Notes: generated from the letters alone by a model not told the origin. DNA of 64,000 nt from Apoderus coryli (GCA_911728435.2 OU452207.1:12814182-12878181), one strand, 5' to 3'. Positions 11,588-23,600 are shown, counted from the stretch's first letter. Numbers and translations: made by a program.

Positions 11588-12580
11588 TCCTAGTTATCGG
11601 ACACGTCCTACTTATCGGCCACTTTCCCAGATATTTCTAAACAATAAGAATTTAACAAACCATACAAAAAGTACAATTAGTTTACCGAAATATTGCACAT
11701 TACGGCAACATTCCGGATGCCACCTGCACCATCTATACCTACACTATTGCCCTCAGTTCTCTTGTGATCAGTCGAGTGTCAGCAGCTGTGTAGTGAATCA
11801 GAACCTGCATTCTAAAAGTAAGTAAGAATTCCTTCACTTTTAAATGTGTTTAATAATATTTTGTTCTCAAGTACTTGCATGCATGTTTTGTTTTGTAATA
11901 TATTTAGGTTAAGTACATCGTAATACCCACTTTCAAAATTTAAGTAGCAGACTGTTTACGTACAGACTGAAAATGAGATAAAGAGTACTATTCGCTGCAG
12001 GATTATCTCCAAGACCAGCTGCTTTGATGTTTTGTAGAAGCCAGTTCGATCTGTGTTTTATTTTTATTGTGATTACTAATTGTTATTATTTTTTTTTGTC
12101 GCAGATTGTTTGATGTAATGTATTTTTGATTGACATTGTTTTTATATATACTGATATTTTTGTATAGTTTTGATTTCTTTGCAAAATTTCCTGTAACATT
12201 ATTGTTTTTTTGGAAATAAATGCTTATTCTATTCTATTCTAATAAGCTGAAATATTGGGTTTTTATGAAGGACTTAATTTATATTCTAGGTGGCCGAAAA
12301 CTAGGACACTGGAAAATAAGCATTTGGTAGTTATCGGCCAGGTGGCCGAAGATAGAGACTGACTAAAATTTTTCAATAAAAACGTATATGTATTATTAAG
12401 TAAATTATTTGAATATAAATTCGCCTACTAACCCTAAAGAGTATGAACTGTACCCTATCCAGTTATCGGTCTACCATTTTGCTTCAAATAAGCCGTCAAC
12501 ATATTTTTAAAAAAACAAGGACGATAATAGGGATATGTAGTGACCGATAAAAAACTCAGTCATCGGCTGGACTGGATACA
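11588..12580. promoter_or_regulatory. subterminal repeats of pogo-A, left side
   Basis: Variants of TTATCGG[AC]C recur on both strands: GTTATCGGACAC and CTTATCGGCCAC (11590-11622), GGTGGCCGAAAACTAGGACA (about 12290), GTTATCGGCCAGGTGGCCGA (about 12335), AGTTATCGGTC (about 12465), TGACCGATAA and TCATCGGC (12540-12565). The right end repeats the pattern at 15310-15400 and 15565-15580. Likely transposase binding sites, by analogy with other DNA transposons; the role is inferred. Confidence 0.55.
12060..12240 (+). repeat. LINE 3'-end fragment with TATTC-type tail
   Basis: A T-rich 3' UTR-like sequence ends in GGAAATAAATGCTTATTCTA followed by two more TTCTA units. Polyadenylation-like AATAAA plus a short repeat tail is typical of non-LTR element 3' ends. 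It lies within the 5' part of pogo-A, so it is a nested insertion. Confidence 0.5.
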
Positions 12581-12631
12581 TCAGATGGATAATTAAGTAC
12601 TCATTTTTATTTTCAGCTTTTGAAAATCAGT

Positions 12632-15039
12632 ATGGCAAAAAGGCTTCTATACACGGAAGATGATATGAAACGAGCATATATAGCAATAGAGGCTGTTAAT
12701 AGCGGAGTGTCCATCCGAACAGCCAGTAAGACATTTAAGGTCCCAAAATCAACATTGACGGATAAAATAGCTGGAAAAACACCTATAGCGAGAAAGATGG
12801 GGCCTAGCACAATTTTAAGCGCCGAAGAAGAAGGTCACTTAGTGTCCTGGATTTTAAACTCCGCAAAAACTGGTTTTCCAATAACCAAGACACAACTGGC
12901 TGATAGCGTTCAGCTACTGATGCGTGAACTTAAACGAGAAAATCCTTTCCCCAAGGATCGACCAGGCCGACATTGGTATGAGAACTTTTTAAAGCGGCAT
13001 CCTAAAATAACTAGAAGAGTACCACAAAATCTTTCTGGTTTAAGAGCTAATGTTAGCGAAATGAAAATTCGCCAATGGTTTGAAGAAGTTGCGGCTTATT
13101 TGAAGGATCATAATCTGGATATCGAGGAGCCGAGTAGAATATGTAATTGTGACGAGACGTCGATGTCTTTGTGTCCAAAAGGCGAAAAGGTACTTAGAGA
13201 AAAGGGTGAAAAAACTGTATATAGGGTTTTTAATAATGACGAGAAGGAATCTTTGACTACATTATTCATGTGCAATGCAGCTGGCCAGTTACTATCGGCG
13301 CTTATAATGTATTATTATAGAAGGGTTCCAAAAACCATAGTTGACAAAGCACCTAAATCTTGGAGAGTAGGAAAATCTGACAGCGGTTGGATGACTGGGC
13401 AATCATTTTTTGAGTACATTGCAAACCTGTTTTTTCCTTGGATTAAGGCAAATAACATAGAGATGCCAATACTTTTATTCGCAGATGGTCATCGATCACA
13501 TCTCACGATGCAATTAAGCAACTTTTGTTCAAGGAACAAAATTATTTTGATTAGTTTATACCCAAACTCTACGCATATACTCCAGCCCTAGGATGTGGCA
13601 GTATTTCATCCCCTTAAAATGGAATGGAAAAAGACAGTGGCGCAGTGGCGAATGAAAAACAATGGTTCCAAGCTGTCAAGGGAATTATTCGCACCCGTTT
13701 TAGATCAAGTACTTAATCAGCTTAAAGATCGTTTTCCAATCATAATACAAAACGGTTTTAAGACTTGTGGACTTGCTCCGTTCAATCCTAACGATATTAA
13801 ATTTGAAATATTTTTCAAAACTCCTATTGTTCAAAACAGTAAACCAGAAAAAAATGACGAAACTCCTCCAGAATTATTTTTGGTTTTCTTCGAAAAGCAT
13901 AACAAAGATAAAATGGCAGCATTCAAATCTTCAGAGGCCACATGGAAAGGAGATGTCGAGGATACAAATCTATTCTACTTTTGGCAACATTTAATTAAAT
14001 CGCATACAAATAATTCTGATTATGAGGATACAGATATACAGTTCAGATCAGATCAAGAAAAAAACCAAGAGACTGAGCCAAACAATGTTATACAACTGAC
14101 AGTAGAGCTAGACAGGGAAGTAGAAATAGATTTATTGAGCGAGATGACTAAAACCAAAGAAGTTCTGGGTTTGACAGATGAAAATTCCTCACTTTTAAAG
14201 CTTTTAGACGAGAATGATATAAATATGACCGCTGAGGATTTGAATTTAGACGTATTTTCAAACACATCCTTGTTAGAAAACACCTCTTCTCCAATTCCAA
14301 ACTCCAACCCATGTATTGAAACATCCAACCACGAAGCACAGCCATCAGACGAGAATACAAGTTCAATACAGGAAAATCAAGAAAAGGATGTTGCGCGTAC
14401 ATTGCAAAAGACTGACAAAACTTTAGCTAACAAAAATAGCTACATATCGGCTGCAGAAAAATCACCAGAAATAATGATAAAACATAACTTACCGAATGTT
14501 CCAACTCCATTTAAAACGGTATTATTTTGGAAAACGCCACCTGAAGAGAAAAAAAAAAGTTAACGAAGAAACCTAAAGAAAAAATACCAGCCGTTGTTGT
14601 GTGAGAAGATTGGCAAGAATACGAAAGGAAAAAATTGGAAAAAAAAGAAAAATGCTTGGAAGATAAACAGAAAAGAAAAAAAGTGCGACTGGAGAAAGAA
14701 CAACAAAGAATGATACTAAAAGAGCAGAATGCATTGGAAAAAAGAAAAAAAGGGAAAACAACTAAAACTAATGCAAAAATCTCATCCGACAGTGATACCG
14801 AAACTGAGAAAATGGCTATTTCAACTGAATTTGAGATATGTATAGGAGATTACGTTATAGTAAAGTACAATGAGGCTCATTTCCCAGGGTGCGTTACCAA
14901 TATACTCAACGACAAAAACATCAAGGAGTATACATCGAGCGGTCAGAACTGGAAATGGCCCACCAAAGAAGATGTTCTTAACTACCAACGAGAAGATGAT
15001 CACATCTTCTCGTTGGTAGTTAAGAACATTTTAAAATAG
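12632..15039 (+). pseudogene. pogo/Tigger (Jerky-like) transposase, DDE_1, three disabling changes
   Basis: A CENP-B/Pipsqueak-type helix-turn-helix at the N-terminus (AYIAIEAVNSGVSIRTASKT, then FKVPKSTLTDKI) is followed by a second DNA-binding segment (WILNSAKTGFPITK, RHWYENFLKRHP) and the DDE_1 core. First Asp in CNCDETSMS (residue about 174), second in LFADGHRSH (about 285), third in the DVAVFHPLK block (codon 321). Codon 320 just before the third Asp is TAG (13589-13591). An acidic tail follows, then a frameshift in the A-run near 14553-14563 and a TGA near 14611. The basic, lysine-rich C-terminus resumes in the new frame and reads to 15039. I take ATG 12632 as start; a CAG splice-acceptor-like site lies just upstream. 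It resembles the broken pogo-B gene at 51-56 kb in architecture and C-terminal phrases. Confidence 0.9.
14972..15029. repeat. perfect 27-bp-arm palindrome at the 3' end of the pogo-A gene
   Basis: 14972-14998 (starts ATGTTCTTAACTACC) is exactly repeated in reverse complement at 15003-15029, with only ATCA between. The palindrome encodes the last codons of the gene, so the present C-terminus is translated partly from an inverted copy of its own preceding codons. Confidence 0.95.
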
Positions 15040-15591
15040 AAAAACCTAAAATTATAAATAAAAGAGGTTTTTATACAGTACCCGAATTAAACGAATTGTA
15101 GCTAATTTTGAGTTTATATTATTAAAATTATAAGTACCTATATTTAGTTAAGTACTAAATATTAGTTTCCTAGGACATTATTTCTATCTTTATTTTAGTT
15201 TGACCATAACGAATCAGGTTTGGTTTTAATATATGTATTTACTCCTCATAGGTATAATACAAGTTTTTCCATTTTAAAATATTCAATCATTATGGGATGG
15301 TTTTGTTTAATTACCGCCTATGGCCCATAACTAGGACAGATTTAGGCCGATAATCCGCACATTGCACTTTTAGGGTGTCCGATGATTGCTACTTATGGTA
15401 TTTACTTCATATTTTATTATTTTTATAAAAACTATCAAAATTCTTTCTACATGTAATTAATTTAACTCACAGGTAATTAAAGTAGGAATCCATAAATACA
15501 ATTTATGTCATAATATATGTTTAAATGGAATTTTTACAATTCTCCCAAGTTGAACTTTCCCTTAAGTGTCCGATAATTGGTACTGTTACCT
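15040..15591. other. 3' non-coding part of pogo-A
   Basis: Contains the right-hand subterminal repeats (GGCCCATAACTAGGACAG, AGGCCGATAATCC and GTGTCCGATGATTG at 15310-15390) and the right inverted end. Otherwise AT-rich. Confidence 0.6.
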
Positions 15592-15593
15592 TA

Positions 15594-16489
15594 GGTGTAT
15601 TTGAATTAGAAGGTAGGTTTGGAAAATTAGTTAAATTATTCAATAAGTCATATTTATTATTATTTGTAACTTTTGCATAGGAGGGATTATTTGATAGGGT
15701 TTCGGCTTCTTTACAGGATATGTTATTCGTTGCCATAATAATTTTGACGTTTTATATAGTGAGGGCATTCCCTTGAGGTTGTTGCGTGCCCGTTAGGCTT
15801 ACAGTTATTACAATACTTTTCTTTGTTGCAAGTAAGATTTTCATCATGTTCTTCTCCACAATTCTGGCATCTATATTTGCCCCTACACTGAATTTTAGTA
15901 TGTCCATATCTCAAGCAGTTGAGACACTGGACGACTGGATAAATATATGGTTCTACAATAAAATTACACATATTGATTTTTACTGTTTGAGGGAGACTAT
16001 TAGCCAAAAAAGTTACTACTATTAGTTGCCTATCAATGTATTACACTTTGTTTTCCAAAATTTGTTTTTGCTCTTCATGCGCCTGACGTCAACTACTTTA
16101 TTTGGTGATATTATATTATATATACCTGTTTTATAATCCCCTTTTTGTGAGTGAAAGTTCTGGGTATGTACGAAACTAGATTATGCTTTGTGATACATTC
16201 ATGGTTAGCCACAAGATTTGCTGTGTTATAAGTTTTACAAACTACTTTTACTCGGTTTTTCCCTATAGCTTTAATGTCCGATATCTCATTTCTAAATGCT
16301 GCTACTTCTTGAAGATAATGACCTACTCTAATAGGAAATAATCTACCAACATTCTTTTCTTTATGCTCTAGGTAAACAAAATAAGGCCCTACATCATGTA
16401 TTATATTTATTATTAAAATCGTATGTTATTATAGACGTTTCAGTACTTACGTTGGGCGGCCCCATAGGGCCGCTCTCGTTGTTATCCAT
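15594..16489 (-). pseudogene. Jockey-type LINE ORF1 (zinc-knuckle gag-like), N-terminal part
   Basis: The likely ATG is at 16489-16487 (MDNNESGPMGPPNVSTETS). After a 1-nt frameshift near 16395 the frame reads GPYFVYLEHKEKNVGRLFPI and KNRVKVVCKTYNTANLVANH. A second disruption near 16040 is followed by an open stretch with zinc knuckles: CLNCLRYGHTKIQC, CQNCGEEHDENLTC and a third Cys/His cluster around CNNCKPNGHATTSREC. A low-complexity NNP-rich tail runs to SNSNTP, where pogo-A interrupts. Gag-like ORF1 proteins of the Jockey group have this order. The protein would bind element RNA. Two frameshifts plus the insertion make it non-functional. Confidence 0.85.
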
Positions 16490-16671
16490 TATTGTATTTG
16501 TGTACTAGATCTTGATGTACAATTTATACAGAGTTTTTAATTTAAATACACACAAACTATAAAATTATATCATTATAGGAATTTAACAAATATTATCACT
16601 ACCGAAAAAACGCAACGAATAGGCACACTACATAGGTACCTCCAAATACTATGAGCTACCACTCAGTGTAA

Positions 16672-17726
16672 TTAAAAGTTACGTTTGGTAGAGTTGTAAT
16701 AATTTATTATTTCAGGTTTATTTTTTGCTCCACTGGTATTAATATCGTTGTGCATAGTTGATAGTAAAGTGACGGATTTTCCTTTTTTCGGAACATGTGA
16801 CTTTGCCATCCTCACTAAATCCAAACATTGATGACATTTCTTCTCTTGTTTTGTCAACTTTCATTTGTAGAGGAATATAAGGTTTTTTTTGAGGGTGCCC
16901 ACTATTGCTGAATTCCAAGAAAGCAATAATCGCGCAATCGGTAGAGACGTAACAAAATTATCCAGGTTCGCCTTGATTTTTTCTCTCCCAGTTACCGGTT
17001 TTCCGGTATATATTTGACCTGTAATTGGATATGACGATGCTTCATCGTATATCTACCAGAGTTTGATTCCATACTTTGCTGGTTTTGATGGTACGTACTG
17101 TGTGAACCTAGTGCGTCCTCTATAATATGGGAATAACGAAACAATCCGATTGGCACATACTGCTTGGCAGATTTTCATTTAGAAGAAGCCATATGTCGGT
17201 AATGGTAGCAGCTTTATCGGCCAACAACCTCTCGCCTCTAGTTTTATTGCTGTCAGACCGAATAAATCGTGATATTGCGCAAACCCTGGGTACTGATAAA
17301 GTAGCTCTATACAGTGGATACGCATCACTTGTCTAGCTCGCAAACGTGCTCACAATTTGAATGACGGACTCCTGCAGTAACGAGGATACGCAGATATCCA
17401 TCAAACTCTTCTGTGGTAACATTTTGCCATTGTTTTGGCGGTTGATGAGGGTATTCCCTATTCCATTTATTATATACCTTATTCGCTTTTCTGTTTGTTT
17501 CTCTGATAATAATTTCACACATTTTGAACAAATCACGGTGAGACAAATTGTTGCATATTTTTTTTTGGACCAGCTCGCTCACGAAATATTGTTTGTCGAG
17601 GAGTTTGTACAGAGTTTAGTATTGCGTCTTCCATACTGCCCATCATCTGTACCCAGTAACACCTCCGTGTTTGGGTTGTTATTATCCTCTAGTTCATCAG
17701 CGGGTTGTAGCGACTTTTCATTCCAC
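16672..17726 (-). pseudogene. piggyBac-like transposase, degenerate
   Basis: From 17726 downward the minus strand reads an N-terminal acidic/Asn-rich part, then NLSHRDLFKMCEIIIRETNR, then WQNVTTEEFDGYLRILVTAG and VRHSNCEHVCEL, then out of frame RFIRSDSNKTRGERLLADKA with DIWLLLNENL. Later come remnants like KTGNWERKNQGEPG and a C-terminal peptide with paired CxxC (KKCHQCLDLV). The order matches the DDE_Tnp_1_7 domain of piggyBac transposases (T..E...YL.IL...G.RHSN). Multiple stops and frameshifts are present. Confidence 0.75.
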
Positions 17727-18179
17727 TAAAAATTAATAGCGAGTCATGCAAATGTTATGTCCTCAAGAGGAAATAAAGTTCTTCAACACTGTTGCACTCC
17801 GATACCGTTCGAGATTGTCGAGAATGGGGCTCACGTGATGGCCGCCAGCTACCGTGGAGAAGGGCGGGGTCATTCGTTAATAAAATACGGGCGCACCATA
17901 ATTTTTAGTTTTAGATCATTGGCGCATATAACCTATCACAAACCATGAAATTACCTCAGAGACTTTCCAATCCCATCCACTGAGCAACGGTGATTCACTA
18001 TGCTCTTTTATTTATAAACAACCTCAAAGTCAGACGATACCAAAATAAAACACTTCTATTAAAATAAATTATTTAATAGTGATCTGCCGCAACATCTTTC
18101 TTTTTAAAAAAAATAAATGCAAAATTTTATAAGCAAATTATTATGCCTTAACTTGAAAATAATTAGATTTATAATCAGC
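17727..18179. other. no gene recognised
   Basis: The first 200 bases are more GC-rich than the surroundings and may be the 5' untranslated end of the piggyBac relic. The rest is AT-rich with no signal. Confidence 0.35.
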
Positions 18180-18800
18180 TAAGTATGTGTTCAAATATCA
18201 ACTAATATAAACTGTGTAAGCCCTTACTCACTCTAATCTTGAACGAAAACGAGTAAAAGTTCATACGTATCTCCTCCGAAGAAAAACAATTGTAAAATAT
18301 GTCATGTGTTTTAACATACAGTTAAATATTGAGAATAGGCATTAGGTTACCTTTGGTGAGGCTCCTTTGAAGGGAAACATTTTTAAAATAGTTTTCAAAT
18401 CGTCACATTTTTCATTAAAGTAAAGTCAGTAGAAAAGAAAATAGATTTGTGTGTTATTCTTATGGAATCTACTCGATTAAACAACATACCAACTTACAAT
18501 GCTTTGCTGCCAGAATGTCATTCAAATTATCTCTATCCTACACCTCGTACTTATTATTCGCGCAATAGCTTAATTAAACTGAAACCTATTTAGATACGAC
18601 ACACCCCCAGATGGATAATTAAATATATTCTTAATTTCCCCAAGTTTATTTTATTTTTGCTAAAATAATTTCTTTGTCGAAAAAAATCCATATTATTTAT
18701 ATGTCATTCCATTCAATTCTTTCAAAATGTGACAACAACCTACAAAAATTGCGAAAATCGCGGTTGCCACACTTTATTCAATATATCATTATTGGCGTAA
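18180..18800 (+). repeat. interspersed repeat family RF1, copy A
   Basis: Inverted relative to copy B (24.12-24.70 kb), with roughly 90 percent similarity by eye from AACTGTGTAAGCC to GCGGTTGCCACACTTTA. It includes the shared stretch GGAATCTACTCGATTAAACA and the CCCCAAGTTTATTTTATTTT block also present in copy C. Non-coding. Confidence 0.8.
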
Positions 18801-20279
18801 AATACCAAAATCAATCAAGCCCAATTCAATTTACATACCCAACACAAGTTAATTAACCACAAACTTAAATTAGCCAATCTTTATTTTCAATTTTCTTTCA
18901 TGAAAACTTTAGTTTCAAATCCACTTTTAAGAAAATATTCTCCTCTATAAATATATATTACATATTTTATATACTAAGAAAAAATAAATCTGACAACCAA
19001 GGAACTAAATAGCTAATATTTGCTGTATGACAATTATGACAAGTGTCATTTCGAAATAAAATATAAATTCTTTTAATTTGTTTGAAAATAGAAAAAACAT
19101 AATAAAATTCATTCTAATATTGGTTATTGTACACGGTAATTATATTCTATTAATACCTAATGTTTATTTCTAGCCAAAATTCGATTTTTGATGTACCTAT
19201 AATAGGTTAAACATTTACACGTACGTAAACAAACACTAAAAAAGGCTATACAAGCTTTCTTACGTAAGTACTTTAAAATACAATACTTTTTATGTTTATT
19301 TAAAGGTATTTCAGCTAGATTTGTTTATGTTCCTAGATACGTACCTACATATTATACCACATACTACTTATGTATCTCTTAATCTCCACATTGGTAAACA
19401 AAAACTACTTACCATAAAGCACAGAATAATACATTCCTTATTCTGTGGAAAGAAACTTTTATTTAGAGAAAGTATTTTTATCATAGAAGCAGCATAATAT
19501 AAAATATTTTATACAATTAGGTACCTACACGAAATAGATACATGGGTACAACTAATAATGTTTCCAAAAGAAAATTATTATGAAGAATAACCCAAAATAG
19601 CAGAAATTGTTTTGAAAACAAGCACATAATGTACTGGATGGTATTAACGTTGTATTCCAAGTATTCAGTCAATGAGAGAAAACCATTTATAATTTTGCAT
19701 TTATATATTTTTTTATAAGTAGTAGTAGTAGTGTTTATTTCACCCAATATTAATGTATACAATAATAATAATAAGTAATAATAAGTCGTAACATAAAAGT
19801 TATTACAGTTTGTTGTTTTTCAAATAAAACGCTATTCAGTTGAATTGATATGGTACGTTCAACTGTCGCTCAGTTGAACCTAACTGAAATTTACGTTGAA
19901 GGATACTACCTAGATCAGCTGGGCATCTATTCTTGAAAACCAGGGAGTAGAACAATTGTGAGGCGAGGCAAAGTCTATTAAATTAGCACAGCTTTGCCTC
20001 ACTTCTATGTTCACTTGAACTGATGTCATAGGGGTAATTGCCACTCATTTTCAACATAACTTTTTCAGTTAATTGTCAACGAAGAAAAATGCTAATGCCT
20101 ATAGACTTTGATAGATAACAAAAGTCAATGTTACCAACATAAAAAAAATAAAAACGTGAACTAGAGGTGTAAGGTAATAAAACTGTCGATAGTGTTTTTG
20201 ATTCTTTAAATAATCAGCTGTAGCAAAAACGTTAAGTCATCGTAAATATTAAATATACTGTGGTTAAGTGTGGAATAAA
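18801..20279. other. no gene; AT-rich, one possible LINE 3' tail
   Basis: Near 19720-19745 the minus strand ends in GGTGAAATAAACACTACTAC with extra CTA units, which looks like a LINE 3' terminus. No coding similarity was seen elsewhere. Confidence 0.4.
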
Positions 20280-21165
20280 TTAAAAAACCCATATACAGGG
20301 TCATACAGAAAAATATATTAGTTTTACAACGCTTAAATTTTTTAGAGCGAAACAAAAAGTTAGAAAACTTTTGATTTTTTGTAGTATGTTTGAATGGTTT
20401 CATACATTTTTTTATACAGGGTGAAATCATTTTTAGGAAAAATTATTTATTATTATGACAGAGAAAATTCAAATTTTACTGTCAAATTTACTATATGAGA
20501 TCAGTTTATAAACAAATATTATAAACATAAAATAATAACTAGAATTACAGGGTGTCCCAAATTTTTTGCCTTAGTGTTAAGAGCACGTTTTTTTAGCAAT
20601 TCTTTAGAGTGAAACGTACAAATATTAAGAACTTTTACATTTCCAGAATAACCGCCTACAATTTAGATAAAGGGTTACTCAAAAATGTTTATATTTATTT
20701 TCAAGATTTTCAGGCAAGGTACGACGTAATAGACAGAAAAACTTTTTAATTTTTTAGAATGTTTTCATGAAATTATTGCACAGGATGGCTCAAAAATGTT
20801 TCACAAGAATTTTTTTATATATTTTTCACAGTATTTTTAGTTAGAATGGGGTCATACATTTTTATACAGGGTGTATGTGTATTGTTTCCATTTATTTGAT
20901 CAGGTTTTTAAACCATATTTTCAGCGACAGGTTACTTTTTTTTATTAATTTATTTAACTTTGGAGTTTTCTTAGTTTGTTAGAGCGGTGTCATAAAATTT
21001 ATTTATATACAGGGTGTCTCAAATGTAATTCTGTTTATGTGATTAGGTTTTCAACCCATATTTTCAGTTCTTTTTTATAACCCTCGATAACTTTTGTAAT
21101 AGATAAGACTACCACAAAACGACTGGGAAATCCCAAAGGGATTTCTTGTATAATATAAGAAATGA
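20280..21165 (+). repeat. repeat family RF2, copy 1 (ACAGGGTG modules plus 3' hairpin tail)
   Basis: Contains several ATACAGGGTG modules (20295, 20415, 20550, 20865, 21010) separated by T-rich spacers with TCAAAAATGT words. It ends with TAACCCTCGATAACTTTTGT, CTACCACAAAACGACTGG and the hairpin GAAATCCCAAAGGGATTTC followed by TTGTATA. This copy lacks the tRNA-like block present in the other long copies. Confidence 0.7.
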
Positions 21166-22220
21166 TTAATTATATCTTCAATAAAAATAATTACAACTAC
21201 ACCTAATTACACTGCATCAGCCTACGTCATTATTACGCAAAGTAATGAAAACCGCTCACAATGAACGTAGCTTCAGCGATACAATCACGCATAAATTCGG
21301 CCGTCGTCATACACTAGGCGTGCGCACGCAAAGGTCACGTAAAACAGCACGCGCCGATTAAACTAAGAAAAATTTCATAACAAATAAATGCAGGTTAAAT
21401 TACCAATACTATGATTTGAAAACGGTACATTACTAGCTGAAAGCTTCTGAATAATAAACACTTGATATAATCAGTAAAAAGTTGAGACATATTCTATGAA
21501 GGCTGAAGGCCATTACTTCATTCATTACTTACGAATTGCATTAAATAAAAAAAATCGAATGATGATCGAATTAATAGGAAAAATTAACTTACAGTTCGGC
21601 AGCTCACTTATCTAATGATAAAAAACTTATCTACCACTGTCTACACAACTTCATGTCCACTACCAATCTTGGGAAAGGACAGATTTGACAGTCGTATCAG
21701 ATCCCATGTCGGTTCGATACAGGCCAAGGATGATGCATTACTACTGCCTTAATTGTTGTTATTCCAACCAGGAGGGAGTATTGCCAGGAGGTGAAATACC
21801 AGGCGGAAAAATGATCAAGTACATACTCATTAGCACTACTAACCAGCACCAGAAATGTCAAGCACCAGAATCATCCAGCTAACAAAATTACTAAGCACCA
21901 GGAAAGTGCCCAGTTCCAACAAAATAATACCCAACACTAAAACCCTAAAAGTAAAGTACTTTAGTAACAAGCACGTCATTACTATATTTTACAACATACC
22001 TCGAAAAGAGGGCTTCTACAATATATATCTTGATGGAGTATTTTCACAGTCGTGTTCTGAGTGCTTTTTGTGTAAGGCTAACTCGTTTTATAATTTTCTG
22101 GTCTTGAAGTATAACTTTATCCTACTTGTTCTCGTCCCATCGTTTATGATTGTCACTGACGTACATCGCGAGCATAATCTTTAAAGTAGGGTTCACCCGT
22201 TCCGTCCGATTAGCTCGTGA
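21166..22220. other. no clear gene; lies between two opposed RF2 copies
   Basis: A GC-richer patch at 21220-21360 is unexplained. At 21765 there is CCAGGAGGGAGTATTGCC, similar to the purine tract plus LTR start of Ty3/gypsy elements, but no matching LTR pair was found. The rest is featureless. Confidence 0.35.
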
Positions 22221-22227
22221 ATGGTAA

Positions 22228-22700
22228 TTAACGGAAGCGACATTTGTACGACTTGACAAACCTGACAAATGCACTGCTAGTGAACTGAGGACCGTTGTCA
22301 CACAGAATTACGCGAGGAACACCAATTAGAAGAAAAATTTGGGTTTCTCTCAGTCTGATAAGTGTATTAGCCATGGCATTGCGTAAAGGAAACACCATCC
22401 AAAATTTCGGTAGACAATCTGTCACTACTAAAATAAAATTGTTACCATGGGTAGACCGTGGCAGTGCCCCTATCAGCTCTATCAATTACCTCCCATGGCC
22501 ACTTGGGTACCTGATTGGATACCATCTTATCAGCTACTAATTTATTACAAAGTTTATACTTTATACAAAGTGAGCAACGCTTGACAAAGCTTGCCACATT
22601 CGCCAACATCTTCGGCCAGTAACACCTCTCATACAAACGAGCATAGGTTTTATATACGCTAAAATGGCCAGAAGTAGCAAGTTCATGTGGCAGTCTAATT
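22228..22700 (-). pseudogene. Ty3/gypsy integrase fragment (zinc-binding and core domains)
   Basis: The minus strand reads HELATSGHFSVYKTYARLYE, then RCYWPKMLANVASFVKRCSL and CIKYKLC: the HHCC zinc-binding domain. After a frameshift near 22480 it reads PRSTHGNNFILVVTDCLPKF and VPRVILCDNGPQFTSSAFVR, the catalytic core with two Asp-containing blocks (VVTD and CDNGPQF). The core is cut before the catalytic Glu and no flanking pol domains were found. Confidence 0.85.
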
Positions 22701-22711
22701 ATTATTTATTT

Positions 22712-23600
22712 ATAATATACAAGAAATCCCTTTGGGATTTCCCAGTCGTTTTGTGGTAGTCTTATCTATGATAAAAGTAATTGAGGGTTATAAAAAAAAA
22801 AATCGTATTTTTTTTTTATTTTTTTTATTAATTTTTTTGTTAATTTTTTTTTTGTATTTTTTTTTTATTATTATTTCTATTAATTTTGTATTAATTTTTT
22901 TGAATTTGCATTAAACCAATAAAAAAAAAGTATTGCCACAGCTGGGATTCGAACCCCTAACCTTTCCAATGCATAGCGAACGCCCTACCAATGACGCCAC
23001 AGAATAATAATAATAATAATATGGGTTCCAACTACCTAACTGATGAAATTTTAAATGGGAACCATACACATACACCCTGTATAAAAATTTTATGATCCCA
23101 TTCTAACTGAAAATACTGTGAAACTTAAAAAAATATATAAAAATCTTCAAACTAAATTTTTTTTAAAACATTTTTGAGCCATCCTTTGCAATAATTTCAT
23201 GAACCATTCTAAAAACCTAAACAAAACATTTTTAAGTTACCCCGTAGATAACCTTTAGAAGTTTATAGTTTCACTTCAAAGAAATTTTGAATTGAAATCT
23301 AAAAAAATCAAAACAACAAATATTACTTTTTTGTCCTTAAAAAAATAAACAAGTACATTTTGACTCACTCCGTATTTAAATTTAAAGTGTATGCTAAAAA
23401 TTTCTAAAGATTTAAAAGTTTTTCAATTGCAATCTGAAAAAAAAGTTAAATGTGCACAATCAATAATACATTCAAAAATGAACTGGGATCACTTTGTGTA
23501 TAACTACACCACCTAAAAAAACACCCCTGTATATACTGAAACTCATCAAAAAAATCAAATTTTTTACTTTAGACAAAATTAAAGAGCATCGAAAAGTGTC
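22712..23600 (-). repeat. repeat family RF2, copy 2, with tRNA-like block
   Basis: Minus strand. From the 5' side (about 23600): modules resembling ACGGAGTGAGTCAAAATG, ACGGGGTAACTTAAAAATG and ATACAGGGTGTATGTG, then (ATT)n, a tRNA-like block at 22930-23010 with a consensus B box (GGTTCGAATCC) and an A-box-like TGGCGTCATTGGTAGG, a long T-rich segment (22795-22925), and the hairpin tail GAAATCCCAAAGGGATTTC. This is the order of the 29.3-30.3 kb copy. The tRNA-like head followed by body and tail suggests a SINE-like unit; there is no intact tRNA gene. Confidence 0.75.

Larger units (their letters stand above)
11579..15591 (+). mobile_element. pogo/Tigger-type DNA transposon (pogo-A), about 4.0 kb, TA target duplication
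   Basis: The ends are imperfect inverted repeats: AGGTAGATGTCCTAGTTATC at the left and, reverse-complemented, AGGTAACAGTACCAATTATC at the right, both followed by GGACAC. TA flanks both sides (11577-11578 and 15592-15593). It sits inside a minus-strand LINE ORF1 whose frame closes exactly when element plus one TA is removed, which fixes the ends to the base. The internal gene is a DDE_1 transposase. TA duplication plus a CENP-B/Pipsqueak-type HTH with DDE_1 fits the pogo group. Confidence 0.93.

Noticed and set aside
19957..20002. Hairpin with AGGCAAAG / CTTTGCCT
   Set aside because: Only 9 paired bases around an 18-base loop; too weak to list in AT-rich DNA.
21765..21785. Possible gypsy polypurine tract and LTR start
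   Set aside because: No second LTR copy or target duplication found, and the nearby integrase fragment is on the opposite strand.
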